From the NCBI GenBank assembly GCA_036741235.1, contig DAINSQ010000002.1:1-64000 (forward strand): DNA of 64,000 bases. The letters run 5' to 3'. The DNA is from JABWBR01 sp036741235. Lineage in GTDB: Bacteria > Bacteroidota > Bacteroidia > Chitinophagales > Saprospiraceae. This document shows positions 39,101-46,001 of the stretch, piece after piece (position 1 is the stretch's first letter; each line of letters begins with the position of its first letter). Made by a program: the position numbers and the translations under genes. The notes below the pieces were generated by a model. The model did not search any database. It was not told where the DNA came from and saw only the letters and a list, made by a program, of their open reading frames with translations.

Positions 39101-41566
39101 AGAAACGCTGGGGTTGGCCGTGGCCGTTGCAGTTACCGTATTAATATTCACGGTGACGTTGGCTATATCGGTACATCCGTTATTGGTGACCGTTACAGTG
39201 TAATTTGTCGTGCCTGTTGGAGATACGGTTATGGGGGATCCCGTTTGCCCGGTACTCCATGCATAAGTGCCGCCTCCGCCAGCCGTTAGCGTTGTGGATT
39301 CTCCTTCGCAGACTGCCGCCGGGTTGGCGGTAGCGGTAGCTGTTACTGTGTTGACCGTTAGCGTAAAATTGGCGGTAGCTGCGCAGCCGCCATTGCTTAC
39401 TGTCACGGAATAGTTGGTAGTTGATGTAGGAGAAACCGATATAGATGCACCTGACTGGCCGGTACTCCACTGGTACGTGCCCCCGCCTGTTGCGGTCAGG
39501 GTACTGGATTGTCCGACGCAAATAGTGTTGGGGCTTGCAGTAATATTGGCCATGGGGGGCGAGCTGGGGTTAATGGTTGCAGTAGCTACATCGGTACAGC
39601 CGCCGTCTAGCTGTGTTACGGTAACCGTATAGACGCCCGGCGCCAGGTTAAAAGCGCTGGAACCTGTAACTGAAGGCGGATTCCAGGCATAGTTATAGCC
39701 GGCGCCGGAAGGGGAGACTAGTATTGAGCCATTATTTTGCCCGCAGGAAGTTTGATTTACGGTCAGGGATGCCATTACCGGCGAACTCGGATTGAGGGTC
39801 ACGCTGACATCATCACTGCAACCGGTAGCTGTTTCGGTAACCGTCACAGAATAGGATCCAGGGGCCAGATTGGTCGGGTTGGAACCCGTTGCCGAAGGGG
39901 GATTCCATGTATAGGTATAACCTGGCCCGGAAGGCGTAACACTGATAGCGCCATTGTTGAAGGCGCAAGTAGGCTGAGTAGGAGTAGCTGTGGCCACCAG
40001 AGGCAGACTTGGATTAAGTGTTGTAGATGCGGTGGCGGTACAGCCGCTTGCTGTTTCCGTGATCGTCACTGAGTAAGCGCCGGGACCCAGGTTGGTTGCG
40101 CCCGATCCGCTGATTGAAGGCGGATTCCACACATAGGTATAGCCGGGGCCTGAAGGCGACGCGCTGACGGCGCCGTTGTTGAGCCCGCAACTGGGCTGTG
40201 TAGGGGTTATTGTCGCATTCAGGGAGGGACTAGGGCTTAAGGTAGCGGAAGCAGTGGCGGTACATCCGGTAGACGTTTGCGTTACGGTCACCGAATAGGA
40301 ACCGGGCGGCAGGTTAGTGGGGTTAGCCCCGCTTACTGAGGCCGGGCTCCAGGTATAGGTAAAACCAGCGCCGGAGGGCGATACGCTGATCGATCCGTTG
40401 TTTTGTCCGCAAGTGGGCTGCGTAGCGCCGGCGCTTGCGGTTATCGAAGCGCTGGGATTTAATGTAACCGTAGCTGTGCCAGTGCAGCCGCCTGCCGTTT
40501 GCGTTACCGTCACAGCATAGGAGCCGGGCGGCAGGTTAGTGGGGTTAGCCCCGCTTACTGAGGCCGGGTTCCAGCTATAGGTATACCCTGCGCCTGAAGG
40601 CGATACGCTGATGGAGCCGTTGTTTTGTCCGCAAGTGGGTTGTGTAGCACTTGCGTTTACAGTGAGGGCGGTACTGGAATTCAACGTCACAGAGGCGGTA
40701 CCGGTGCACCCTGTGGAAGGCTGGCTGACGGTCACAGAATAAGTACCTGGCGCCAGGTTGGTCGGGTTGGCGCCGCTCACGGAGGCTGGGCTCCAGGTAT
40801 AATTATATCCGGCCCCTGAAGGGGATACGCTGATAGCGCCATTATTTTGCGCGCAGGAAGGCTGGGTGGGTGTAGCCGTCACGGAAAGCGTACAGGGCAG
40901 GCAGCTACCGTCATCCACATTTGCGTTGGGGTTGTAATTGGGCGACAGGGGGTTGGTACAACCGCAAATGATGGGAGTAGGGAAATTCAGGGTAATATTT
41001 TGAGCCACGCCCGAGTCTAAAAAAGCATGATCGCCGATACAAATCTGAGCGGAAATATTGCCAGGAGGGCAGGCGCCCCACAATTGTGCAAAAGTATTGA
41101 TACCATTAGTACCCACATTACAGGCGTCATCGGAGGTAATACCATAAGAGCCGCCTCCCACGGCAATGCCGTTTTCGGGGTCGGGGCCGCCGCCATCGCT
41201 GAATGAAACCTGCACAGGGTTACCTGGCGAACCAATATCACCGCCATTGCCGAAGGGAGAGCCGCCCGCGCAGTTGCCTATGGCGCCCGGGCGCTGCATC
41301 ACGTTCAGCGTATTGCCACAGGCATTCACAAAAACGTCAAGGTCGCCCTGAAAAGTATGTTGTAATAACATCGAGATTCCCGTAGGATAACCTGTCTGGG
41401 CAGGATTAAAGGTGAGCGTCACGCAATATGCTGTAGCAGGGTTGCCATTGACAGGCGTTGAAGCATCGGGCAGTGGAATACTCGGATTAGTGCACTGGCC
41501 GCCGGCCCAGGTAGCACAGGATAGCGAAATAGCGAGGAGGCTGCAAGCTTGTAGTAGTTTGTTCAT
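30104..41566 (-). CDS. Giant T9SS adhesin-like protein with SprB and Ig-like repeats
   Basis: 3820 residues. A signal peptide (MNKLLQACSLLAISLSCATW) is followed by a beta-sandwich region similar to proprotein-convertase P domains (HTFQGDLDVFVNACG; IQ-type segments to residue 200). A short CTNPLSPNYNPNANVDDGSC cap comes next, then six 74-residue SprB-type repeats (about 226-670) and thirty-six 70-72-residue Ig-like modules (about 671-3207). Three unique beta domains, a PKD-like and a SprB-like unit follow. The last 95 residues are the gliding-associated type B T9SS domain (YIPNGFSPNGDNINDIF; IYSRWGEPVF). It should be exposed on the cell surface as an adhesin or gliding-type filament. The composition is dominated by Thr, Val, Ser and Gly. 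No frameshift was noticed. Confidence 0.93.
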   Translation of the reverse strand: MNKLLQACSLLAISLSCATWAGGQCTNPSIPLPDASTPVNGNPATAYCVTLTFNPAQTGYPTGISMLLQHTFQGDLDVFVNACGNTLNVMQRPGAIGNCAGGSPFGNGGDIGSPGNPVQVSFSDGGGPDPENGIAVGGGSYGITSDDACNVGTNGINTFAQLWGACPPGNISAQICIGDHAFLDSGVAQNITLNFPTPIICGCTNPLSPNYNPNANVDDGSCLPCTLSVTATPTQPSCAQNNGAISVSPSGAGYNYTWSPASVSGANPTNLAPGTYSVTVSQPSTGCTGTASVTLNSSTALTVNASATQPTCGQNNGSISVSPSGAGYTYSWNPASVSGANPTNLPPGSYAVTVTQTAGGCTGTATVTLNPSASITASAGATQPTCGQNNGSISVSPSGAGFTYTWSPASVSGANPTNLPPGSYSVTVTQTSTGCTATASATLSPSPSLNATITPTQPSCGLNNGAVSASPSGPGYTYVWNPPSISGSGATNLGPGAYSVTITETASGCTATASTTLNPSLPLVATATPTQPTCAFNNGAISVTPSGPGYTYTWNPPSATGSNPTNLAPGSYSVTVTETATGCSDDVSVTLNPSSPVMASLTVNQTSCGQNNGSILVSPSGAGYNYAWNPPSVTGSSAFNLAPGVYTVTVTQLDGGCTDVATATINPSSPPMANITASPNTICVGQSSTLTATGGGTYQWSTGQSGASISVSPTSTTNYSVTVSNGGCAATANFTLTVNTVTATATANPAAVCEGESTTLTAGGGGTYAWSTGQTGSPITVSPTGTTNYTVTVTNNGCTDIANVTVNINTVTATATANPSVSCIGDPVQLTATGGGTYVWSTGQTGATVTVNPFATTTYSVTVTNNGCTDVATTTVTINTVTATASASPSVSCAGDPVQLTAGGGGTYQWSTGQSGAVITVNPTSTTTYTVTVTNNGCIDVTTVTVTINTVTASAVANPNPICEGESAVLTASGGGTYAWSTGQSGASIVVSPTSTTPYTVTVTNNGCTDDAVINVVVNSVTAGISTANNPICLGSATTLVATGGGTYQWSTGQSGSTISVTPTTTTTYTVTVTNNGCSDVASLTVVVNSVNATASAAPASICAGQPTVLTATGGGTYAWSTGQTGPVISVSPNSTTNYTVTVTNNGCTAVASVTVTVNVVNAQVSASPTAICEGGGSTLTAAGGGTYAWSTGQTGSSIAVAPLATTTYTVTVTNNGCTDEANVTVTVNTVTATATANPSTVCAGSPTLLTATGGGTYAWSTGQTGSMITVTVGTTTTFSVTVTNNGCTDVATVTVNVNSVVATATASPATICSGNNTTLTATGGGTYSWSTGQSGASITVSPMASTTYTVTVTNNGCSNVANVAVTVNSANAQVSASPTTVCEGGTSTLTATGGNSYAWSTGQIGASITVAPSATTTYTVTVTDNNGCTDEADVTVTVNTVTATATATPATICAGNSAQLTATGGGAYQWSTGQTTASFSIAVGTTTTFTVTVTNNGCTDVASVTVNVLATVAGVSAAPSTVCPGLSSVLTATGGGTYQWSTGESSASITVTPAATTTYSVTVTNNGCVDVEQVTVTVGAVLTPSISASPTTVCPGQSSVLTASGGDTYIWSTGQSGASITVMPVTSTTYSVTATSNGCTGSATITVNVDPSLTATATASPATVCEGQTTTLSATGGGVYAWSTGQSGSPISVSPTTTTTYTVTVTNNGCTGTAEVTVNVTPPPAATASANPATICAGQSSVLTASGGGTYLWSNSQIGASITVMPVVTTTYTVTVTNNGCTATATVTVTVNPLPVPSASADPPMICEGQSSTLTANGGGTYQWSSGQNGASVVVSPVTTTTYTVTVTNNGCSATANVTVNVNPLPSPAVSANPPSICEGQNTTLSAAGGGTYQWNTGQSGATITVSPTTTTTYTVTVTNSGCTATTDVTVTVNPIPSPVVSASPSSICIGQTSTLTATGGGTYQWNGGQFGSPIQVAPAATTTYTVTVTNNGCSASADVTITVNSTTATASALPSTICPGVTTALTATGGGTYVWSTGQTNASITVSPAVTTTYTVTVTNNGCTDEASVTVNVENNLSAIASASPATICAGQTSTLTATGGATYAWSTGQSGASISVSPSVTTTYMVTATNNGCTGTTSVTVTVTPLPQPTISANPAAICEGQTTILTATGGGTYAWSTGQTGSAIIAMPTVTTNYQVTVTTNGCNGTANTTVTVNPLPIPGAVAAPAVICAGQSTSLTATGGGSYAWSTGQSGAAITVAPGITTTYTVTVTNNGCSATTNVEVTVNPLPSPSITANPTTICAGQSATLTASGGGSYAWNTGQNGSTITVTPTNSTTFAVTVTNNGCSASTSTSVTVNPLPLPVIATSASTICLGQSSTLTASGGNTYVWSTGQSGASIAVSPTSTTTYSVTATSNGCSAETQTTVTVNNTTATATAALSTVCPGLSTTLTATGGGAYVWSTGQTGAQIMVTPAATTTYSVTVTNNGCTDVASTTVAVSNALTPTISAVPDSVCIGQSTTLTAFGGDAYLWNTGQTSPSITVAPTSTTTYSVEASANGCSGSASITVVVIPLPIPSANASPAVLCEGQSTTLTATGGSFYNWSDGQTGASIAVMPVTTTTYSVTVSSNGCNAAADVTVVVNPLPAITASAAPDTLCIGQSTTLTAGGGMTYLWDTGQSSSTIDVAPTLTTTYLVTATDANGCNGHTQLTVVVNPLPAAGLTATPNALCIGEMAMLTASGGNTYVWSTGQTGPSIQITPTTTANYSVTVTSLDGCQASASTTIAVNPLPIATALPATICQGQSATLTAEGGTSYAWSTGDTGAVITVAPTSTTTYMVTVTANGCSATTEVTVTVNEVDASAFASTLSVCQGLPVDLTATGGTAYTWSTGQTGAHITVIPIATTTYSVTVTNMGCNGIADVTVMISDTLTPTIFASPDTICAGESTTLIAEGGGSYQWNTGQTTSTFQVSPSTSTTYVVTVTNNGCSGSSQISVVVNPLPIPTIQSSAPAICAGDTAAITASGGVAYQWSTGQTGAMISVSPSSTTAYSVTVSDNGCSDEITTTVIVNPLPVAVAQPDTICIGQSAVLSASGGDIYQWSTGQSGAAITVAPLVSTTYSVTVIDEGCTSIVPVTVTVHPLPVPVVVASPPVICQGQSTTLSVNGGATFIWSTGQSGSSITVAPGASTTYAVTATENGCVGATQIAVTVNTPPAASVIPSATICNGPGGPAVIDLDALVIDGDQGGTWTDLQNSGAVGPFTALDFTGVPQGNYIFRYTTQSAATPCEEAIYDVVVQVVFCDCPSAETNAAGPLCNANGVLDLSTLQQTAEPGVWSIVAAPPGANPASIANGIFDALNADAGVYEIRFTLLNTPPAGCPAFSTQFIQIDGSVTAGSPEPAAHYCAGSGEVVNLFDLLQGENTGGLWSEVSTVPSTGGAFQPGTGDFSISSQQPATYRFLYQVNSGGVCPNSEAAVTVVVEPAPIADAGADMTLDCIVTEVMLNGANSSAGPHISYEWSTTNGHITSGAGTPTPTANAAGVYQLTVVNITYGCSATDEVAINADNIPPQDAVVSVQNPRCHNESNGMVAIVSVTGGSPPYLYAFNDQPFVTNPNFNGLKAGVYPLVVEDANGCRWETDLVLENPPAISVNAGPNISILYRDSAQLQAAIMPANGNYEISWTPGESLSCSNCLQPVANPDSTQTYQVMVTDENGCKAADQITVFVKFEPDVYIPNGFSPNGDNINDIFMIYAGDRVDKILELEIYSRWGEPVFYVANFLPNDPQYGWNGAFRGKPAVLDVYAYFAIVLYKDGTQKLFKGDVQLMK
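31945..39557 (-). repeat. 36 tandem Ig-like modules (about 211 bp each) inside the giant gene
   Basis: Each module has the plan CxGxxxxLTAxGGxxYxWSTGQ, then TTTYTVTVTNNGC and a VTVTVN end, here written with x for variable positions. Copies differ in DNA and protein. Modules 1-12 are linked by VNxVxATA, and most of modules 16-36 by VNPLPxP. Superimposed on this are larger repeat periods of three and six modules. Confidence 0.9.
39558..40890 (-). repeat. Six tandem SprB-type modules (222 bp each)
   Basis: Six copies of a 74-residue unit with the plan QPxCxxNNGxISVSPSGxGYxYxWxP, ATNLxPGxYSVTVT, GCTxxAxxTLNPS. SprB is the mobile gliding adhesin of flavobacteria; these units are short relatives. 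The copies are more alike than most of the Ig-like modules. Confidence 0.9.
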
Positions 41567-41726
41567 AGTTTGGATTCAACAGGATACCATACATTGTTTT
41601 GACGTTTTTTGAGCGTTTATACATGATTTGCCAAATTTATCAAATTTGCGAGATGTTCATTTGTTTTTTTTGACAAAAATCGGCATATCATATTTTGTTA
41701 TGTCTATGTTGGCAATCTTTACATTT

Positions 41727-44700
41727 TTAGCGCTTAATTATCTTCGTTGAATGCAACCCATTCTCTGAAAAAAGCACCATAATATAGATGCCCTGCCCTG
41801 ATTTTGACAAATCAATGGGGATGCTACTTCCTTTCGCACGCGGGGGTATTTCAGCCCAAACAACAGGCCTTCCCAGAGCATCCATCACCACCAGGTTTGC
41901 CTGTTGAAGCCAATCATAATCAACCGCTATCCAGCATAATCCAGTTGTAGGATTTGGGTAAACAGTGAGCGGAAAAGCTGATGTTGTCAAGGTGTTTTCA
42001 TTACTTGTGGACACATCCGGGCACAGGTTATCGAGTAAAGCCTGGTATTTTGGAGCTGTGGTCAAATACGGGGGCTGTATATCAATATCGTTTAACACAC
42101 CCCATGATCCGTAAATGCTTTCCTGGCGGCTGGCCAAACTAAAATTGCCGAATAAACGACTACCCCACAAGCGAATGGTGTCGAGCATTTCGTCGTACAA
42201 GGCATAGATTTCAGGGCTGTACTGGGCATCGTACATGGCTTGTTGGTAGGGATAAGTGCCGCCGAAAACGTTACCTACAAAATGCTGCCCCCCCTCGTAG
42301 TTGATGATTGATTTGCCAAATAATTGGACGTTGTTGTAATCCTGCCGCAATAACGGCATAAAGCCGAACCAGGCATTGCGGGCGTTAGCCACGATATCCT
42401 GCGGTGTGGATGCTGAATTTAACACCGGGTTACCGTTGCCGGAGTGGTCCAATCCGAGGTAGGAAGTCGGCGAGCCATAGTCCCACTCATCAGGATCGAG
42501 TTGAGCGAGAATTTGCTCATTAAGGTAGTTGAAACTCGCCTGCAAGCCCAAAACGCGCTTAACTCTCGACTTTTGGTCGCCAAAAACGTTGTGCCAAATG
42601 CGAAAAGTAGACCCGGCTTTTGCAGCCATTGCGCGACCGTAGTTGAGGTTGGACGGTGCAGTCTCCACATTATAGTGAGCCTGGTCAAAGATCCAGTTCC
42701 ACACTTCATTGCTGTATTCGAGGTAAATTGTCAGTTCGGGGTCGAGCTGGTCGCGAAACAGGGCTGCCATTTGCGCCACGTAGTTGCTGTCGGCGGCGTG
42801 GGGTACGCAAATCCAGACATTTTTGTGCATCTGATTCGCCAGTTGAATCATGACTTCATAAGGCACGCCGGTGGGCAGGGCATAGGTGAAATAGTCAACT
42901 GACGAGCGGTTTTCCCAATGCGCCACCGGATTGTGGTTGGTGGCCCCCCAATCCATGAAGCGCAACGTATTAAATGGCGCTATTTTTTCCAGGAAGCCCT
43001 CATAAAACGGTTGGGATTCGATATCGGCGTTTTCGTCGGCCAGGCGCAACAGCCGGATGTTTCTCACGTGATTAGCTGCCTGCGAGCTGTTTATACTAAA
43101 AAAAATATTGCCCACTTGCGTCACTTCAAATTGAATTCTGCCGGGCGTACTGCCGGTCGTAGTTACTCCGCCATTTACCGTCAAATTGCCCTCGCCGTCG
43201 TATAGAAGCACATACGATTGTCCCGGCAATAAATTGGCGCCTTCTGAAGAAATCACAAAGCGCACCTTATTGGGCGCCCCACCGGCCATTTGAGGAATCT
43301 CGGCAGGGTAACCGTTGGCATCGGTTGCTATTAAATCCGTATTGCCGTTATCCCAACAAAAACATTCATCATGAAAAGCGATAAAGCGATGTCGCACGTG
43401 TTTCATAAGGTTGCGCATGGGCCGTTCAGGCACCCAATCGGCAAAACCCGACATGTTGGCGCCGATAGCCATATCGCATATATCCGGCTGCCAGCCGGGG
43501 CAGGTGGCGCTGTCAACAGGAACATACAGGGTAAACTGATCGGAGCAACCATTAGCGCCTGAAGCGGTATAGGTATAGGGGCCGGCATCAAGTTGATGAA
43601 ATTCATTGCCATTAACTGGCGTAAGTGTTGAGCCTGCGGCATTGGCCAATGAAAAAGTATTCGGGTGGTCATTTATGCGTATTACGCCTCCTGAGCCTGC
43701 GCAATCGGCTTGCTGCAATAGCGAAAAACTGCTCAGACAAGGGAAACTGTTATTTTGGTTGCGCACCAGTATAGATTGCAGCGCAGTGTGTTCCAGCCCG
43801 GCTTCGTCGCGCACGGTCAACCGGATGGTGAGGTTGCCCAGGGCGGAATAGCTATGCTCGACTGTCTGGCCGGCAGCCGGCGGCGATCCGTCGCCAACAT
43901 TCCAGGTATAGGTCAATGAGCTACCTTCCGGGTCGTAACTATTGGCGCCCGATAAATTGACCGACAAAGGCGCCTGCCCATCTGTAATAGAAGCGGTGAT
44001 CACGGCCGTTGGAGGCAGGTTGACCTCTACGTTGCTGTCGGGAGCCACGCAGGAATAGCTGGAAGCCAACCGCAATTCATCTACAGTGCCGTTGGCTGGG
44101 CTATTGCCGAGGTAAACTGCCACGCTTCGGAAAGTCAGCGGTTCGGCACTGGAAGCCGTAAGCGTTGGTTGGGGTATGGTTGGACCCAACGTTGAAGGAT
44201 TTACATAAAATGCTACAGTGGTATTGGCGGTATTAAAAGTGATTTCCACTGCCAAAAAAGCCGTTGCGCCTGCTGTCAGCGGTACGTTGGAAGGGAAATA
44301 GTCATTGCCGACGCGCAGCGTCCAACGGCGTTGTCCGCCCACATCTGAATGCCCCTCAAAATAACCGATGGCGACCTTTGCGGCGGTACAATTGTCGCAC
44401 CAGGGCGCCGTTGCGTCGTGCAGGCTGACAAAAACCGGGTGGTTGTTGTTTTGTTCTTTGCGCAGCAGTGCGCTCATCCACAGTGAGCCGCCGGTTTGGC
44501 TGCCAATGGCGTTGTTATTTGGCGCCACCCAGGCATCGAATGGCCCGCCGTCGGCGGTATTTAACCGGCGCCCTGCGGTGAGGTACACCCTGCCTCCCGC
44601 GGCGTAGTTACCGGCCGTCAACAAATCGCCGAAAGCCGGCGTGGCCGCATTGTCGATCTGAAAACCTGGCAAGACATCATCGTTGTTCTGTACCAGCCAG

Positions 44701-44840
44701 GGTTCCAGCCAGCCCGTGCCGCCGTTTTGGCCGTTGAGGGGTTGGCCGGCGGGGTAGTCGAAGGCGTCGTAGGCCTGGTAGATGCAAGGTTGAGCAGTTG
44801 CAAACAGCGGAAGCAAGAAGAGGACTACAAGGGGGCGCAT
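41727..44840 (-). CDS. T9SS-secreted multidomain protein with PKD and glycosidase-like region
   Basis: 1037 residues from the ATG at 44838-44840, where the signal peptide begins (MRPLVVLFLLPLFATA); the open frame to 44906 is not needed. The N-terminal 260 residues are a LamG-like beta-sandwich. Next is a PKD domain (AVITASITDGQAPLSVNLSG; WNVGDGSPPAAGQ), then a segment near 440-950 with FNTLRFMDWGATNHN and IYLEYSNEVWNWIFD. The NE pair after a beta strand resembles the acid/base motif of clan-A glycosidases, but this is not proven. The C-terminus is a type A T9SS domain (VYPNPTTGLCWIAV). It may degrade or bind polysaccharide outside the cell. It lies 160 bp downstream of the giant gene's start on the same strand. 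Confidence 0.82.
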   Translation of the reverse strand: MRPLVVLFLLPLFATAQPCIYQAYDAFDYPAGQPLNGQNGGTGWLEPWLVQNNDDVLPGFQIDNAATPAFGDLLTAGNYAAGGRVYLTAGRRLNTADGGPFDAWVAPNNNAIGSQTGGSLWMSALLRKEQNNNHPVFVSLHDATAPWCDNCTAAKVAIGYFEGHSDVGGQRRWTLRVGNDYFPSNVPLTAGATAFLAVEITFNTANTTVAFYVNPSTLGPTIPQPTLTASSAEPLTFRSVAVYLGNSPANGTVDELRLASSYSCVAPDSNVEVNLPPTAVITASITDGQAPLSVNLSGANSYDPEGSSLTYTWNVGDGSPPAAGQTVEHSYSALGNLTIRLTVRDEAGLEHTALQSILVRNQNNSFPCLSSFSLLQQADCAGSGGVIRINDHPNTFSLANAAGSTLTPVNGNEFHQLDAGPYTYTASGANGCSDQFTLYVPVDSATCPGWQPDICDMAIGANMSGFADWVPERPMRNLMKHVRHRFIAFHDECFCWDNGNTDLIATDANGYPAEIPQMAGGAPNKVRFVISSEGANLLPGQSYVLLYDGEGNLTVNGGVTTTGSTPGRIQFEVTQVGNIFFSINSSQAANHVRNIRLLRLADENADIESQPFYEGFLEKIAPFNTLRFMDWGATNHNPVAHWENRSSVDYFTYALPTGVPYEVMIQLANQMHKNVWICVPHAADSNYVAQMAALFRDQLDPELTIYLEYSNEVWNWIFDQAHYNVETAPSNLNYGRAMAAKAGSTFRIWHNVFGDQKSRVKRVLGLQASFNYLNEQILAQLDPDEWDYGSPTSYLGLDHSGNGNPVLNSASTPQDIVANARNAWFGFMPLLRQDYNNVQLFGKSIINYEGGQHFVGNVFGGTYPYQQAMYDAQYSPEIYALYDEMLDTIRLWGSRLFGNFSLASRQESIYGSWGVLNDIDIQPPYLTTAPKYQALLDNLCPDVSTSNENTLTTSAFPLTVYPNPTTGLCWIAVDYDWLQQANLVVMDALGRPVVWAEIPPRAKGSSIPIDLSKSGQGIYIMVLFSENGLHSTKIIKR

Positions 44841-44965
44841 GGGCGTTAATTTATGAGTATCAAATATAAAAATAAAGAAATCGAGAAATAATATAAAACA
44901 AGACAAATGTCGTCATACCTTACGCATTGGTTATCAATTTTTTTTAAAATTCCAAGCCGTTTTTT

Positions 44966-45796
44966 ATGAAAAAACCCAAGCTGATAAACGTCGGATTTTC
45001 TTTTAAAGACTACTACGCTACCATTAATCACTACTATACAGAAGTCTTTAGCAGACACCTCATGCTGCATTATCCATTGTATAAAAGCGACCATGAAACT
45101 TTGGAACAGCGGATGCACAATTTAACAGACCTTTGCGTCTCTTTGGTTGGAGATCTTAAAGAAAAAAACGTATTGGAGGTTGGGTGCGGAAATGGAGTTC
45201 AGAGCGCTTATGTTTATAAAACCTATTCCCCCGCTACCGTCACCGGCGTAGATATTAACCCCGATAACATCGCTATTGCCCAACAGCAAGCCGGCTTATC
45301 CGGCAACATCATTTTTTGCGTTGATGATGCCCAAAAACTCGACCATATCTTACATGATTCTATTGATACGCTTTTTTGTATTGAGAGCGCTTTTCACTAT
45401 GCCGACAAAAAACTTTTCCTGGAAAACGTTCATCGCGTTTTGAAACCTGGAGGTGAGTTTCTTCTGGCAGATATACTTTCAAAATCTCAGAAAAAAAGGT
45501 ACTGGATTAGAAGCTGGAAGGAAAAAATGAATTTTTATCATTGGACGGATGAGCAATACAGACAGGCTTTTTCAGATATACAGGGGTTGCAATTGCTAAA
45601 AAGTATTGATATAACCTCTCTGGTAATACAAGGCTACAAAGGCTACCGCGGTTGGGTTACCAGGAGGCAATGCTCTTCCCTGATTTCTTATTTATTGATG
45701 CAAATATTTCTTTTGATTTTCGTCAACTCCAATACGATTGCTTTGAAAAACCGAAGAATTTATATGATTTACTCAGGTGTAAAAAGTCCAGCTTGA
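44966..45796 (+). CDS. Class I SAM-dependent methyltransferase
   Basis: 276 residues. Motif I NVLEVGCGNGVQSAY (about 69-83), the acidic residue of motif II in VTGVDINPDN, DTLFCIESAFHYADK (motif IV region) and RVLKPGGEFLLADIL are all in place. This pattern fits methyltransferase family 11, with similarity to sterol or small-molecule C/O-methyltransferases. The final 40 residues include a hydrophobic stretch (ISYLLMQIFLLIFVNSN), which is unusual for this class and might anchor the enzyme. It is divergent from the large secreted-protein gene. Confidence 0.88.
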   Translation: MKKPKLINVGFSFKDYYATINHYYTEVFSRHLMLHYPLYKSDHETLEQRMHNLTDLCVSLVGDLKEKNVLEVGCGNGVQSAYVYKTYSPATVTGVDINPDNIAIAQQQAGLSGNIIFCVDDAQKLDHILHDSIDTLFCIESAFHYADKKLFLENVHRVLKPGGEFLLADILSKSQKKRYWIRSWKEKMNFYHWTDEQYRQAFSDIQGLQLLKSIDITSLVIQGYKGYRGWVTRRQCSSLISYLLMQIFLLIFVNSNTIALKNRRIYMIYSGVKSPA

Positions 45797-46001
45797 TGAT
45801 TGTTTTGATTATTTGTTTTATTCAAACGTTTGTAAAATAAAACCATCATCTTGGATGGCGTTTATTCTGTTATATTTTAAAAAATGTTAATAAACAACAT
45901 TATAAAGCAGCTCTCGTTCTAGTTACTGTCTCCCTATGTCCTGACACCTTTTTTGGATTCGCTTCACACATTAATTTTTCAAAACTGTAAATCAACAGCT
46001 T
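45797..46001. other. Intergenic region, weak hairpin only
   Basis: CCATC (45843-45847) and GATGG (45854-45858) could form a 5-bp hairpin followed by CGTTTATT, a weak terminator for the methyltransferase. No consensus -7 box was found for the gene that follows. Confidence 0.3.

Noticed and set aside
31370..40072. Many plus-strand ORFs of 60-214 codons antisense to the giant gene
   Set aside because: They recur with the 211-bp module period and arise from low stop density opposite Thr/Val-rich repeats; the minus-strand protein has clear domains from end to end.
31945..40890. Regular direct repeats that could suggest a CRISPR array or satellite
   Set aside because: Periods are 211 and 222 bp, the reading frame is kept throughout, and repeat units translate to known Ig-like and SprB-type domains.
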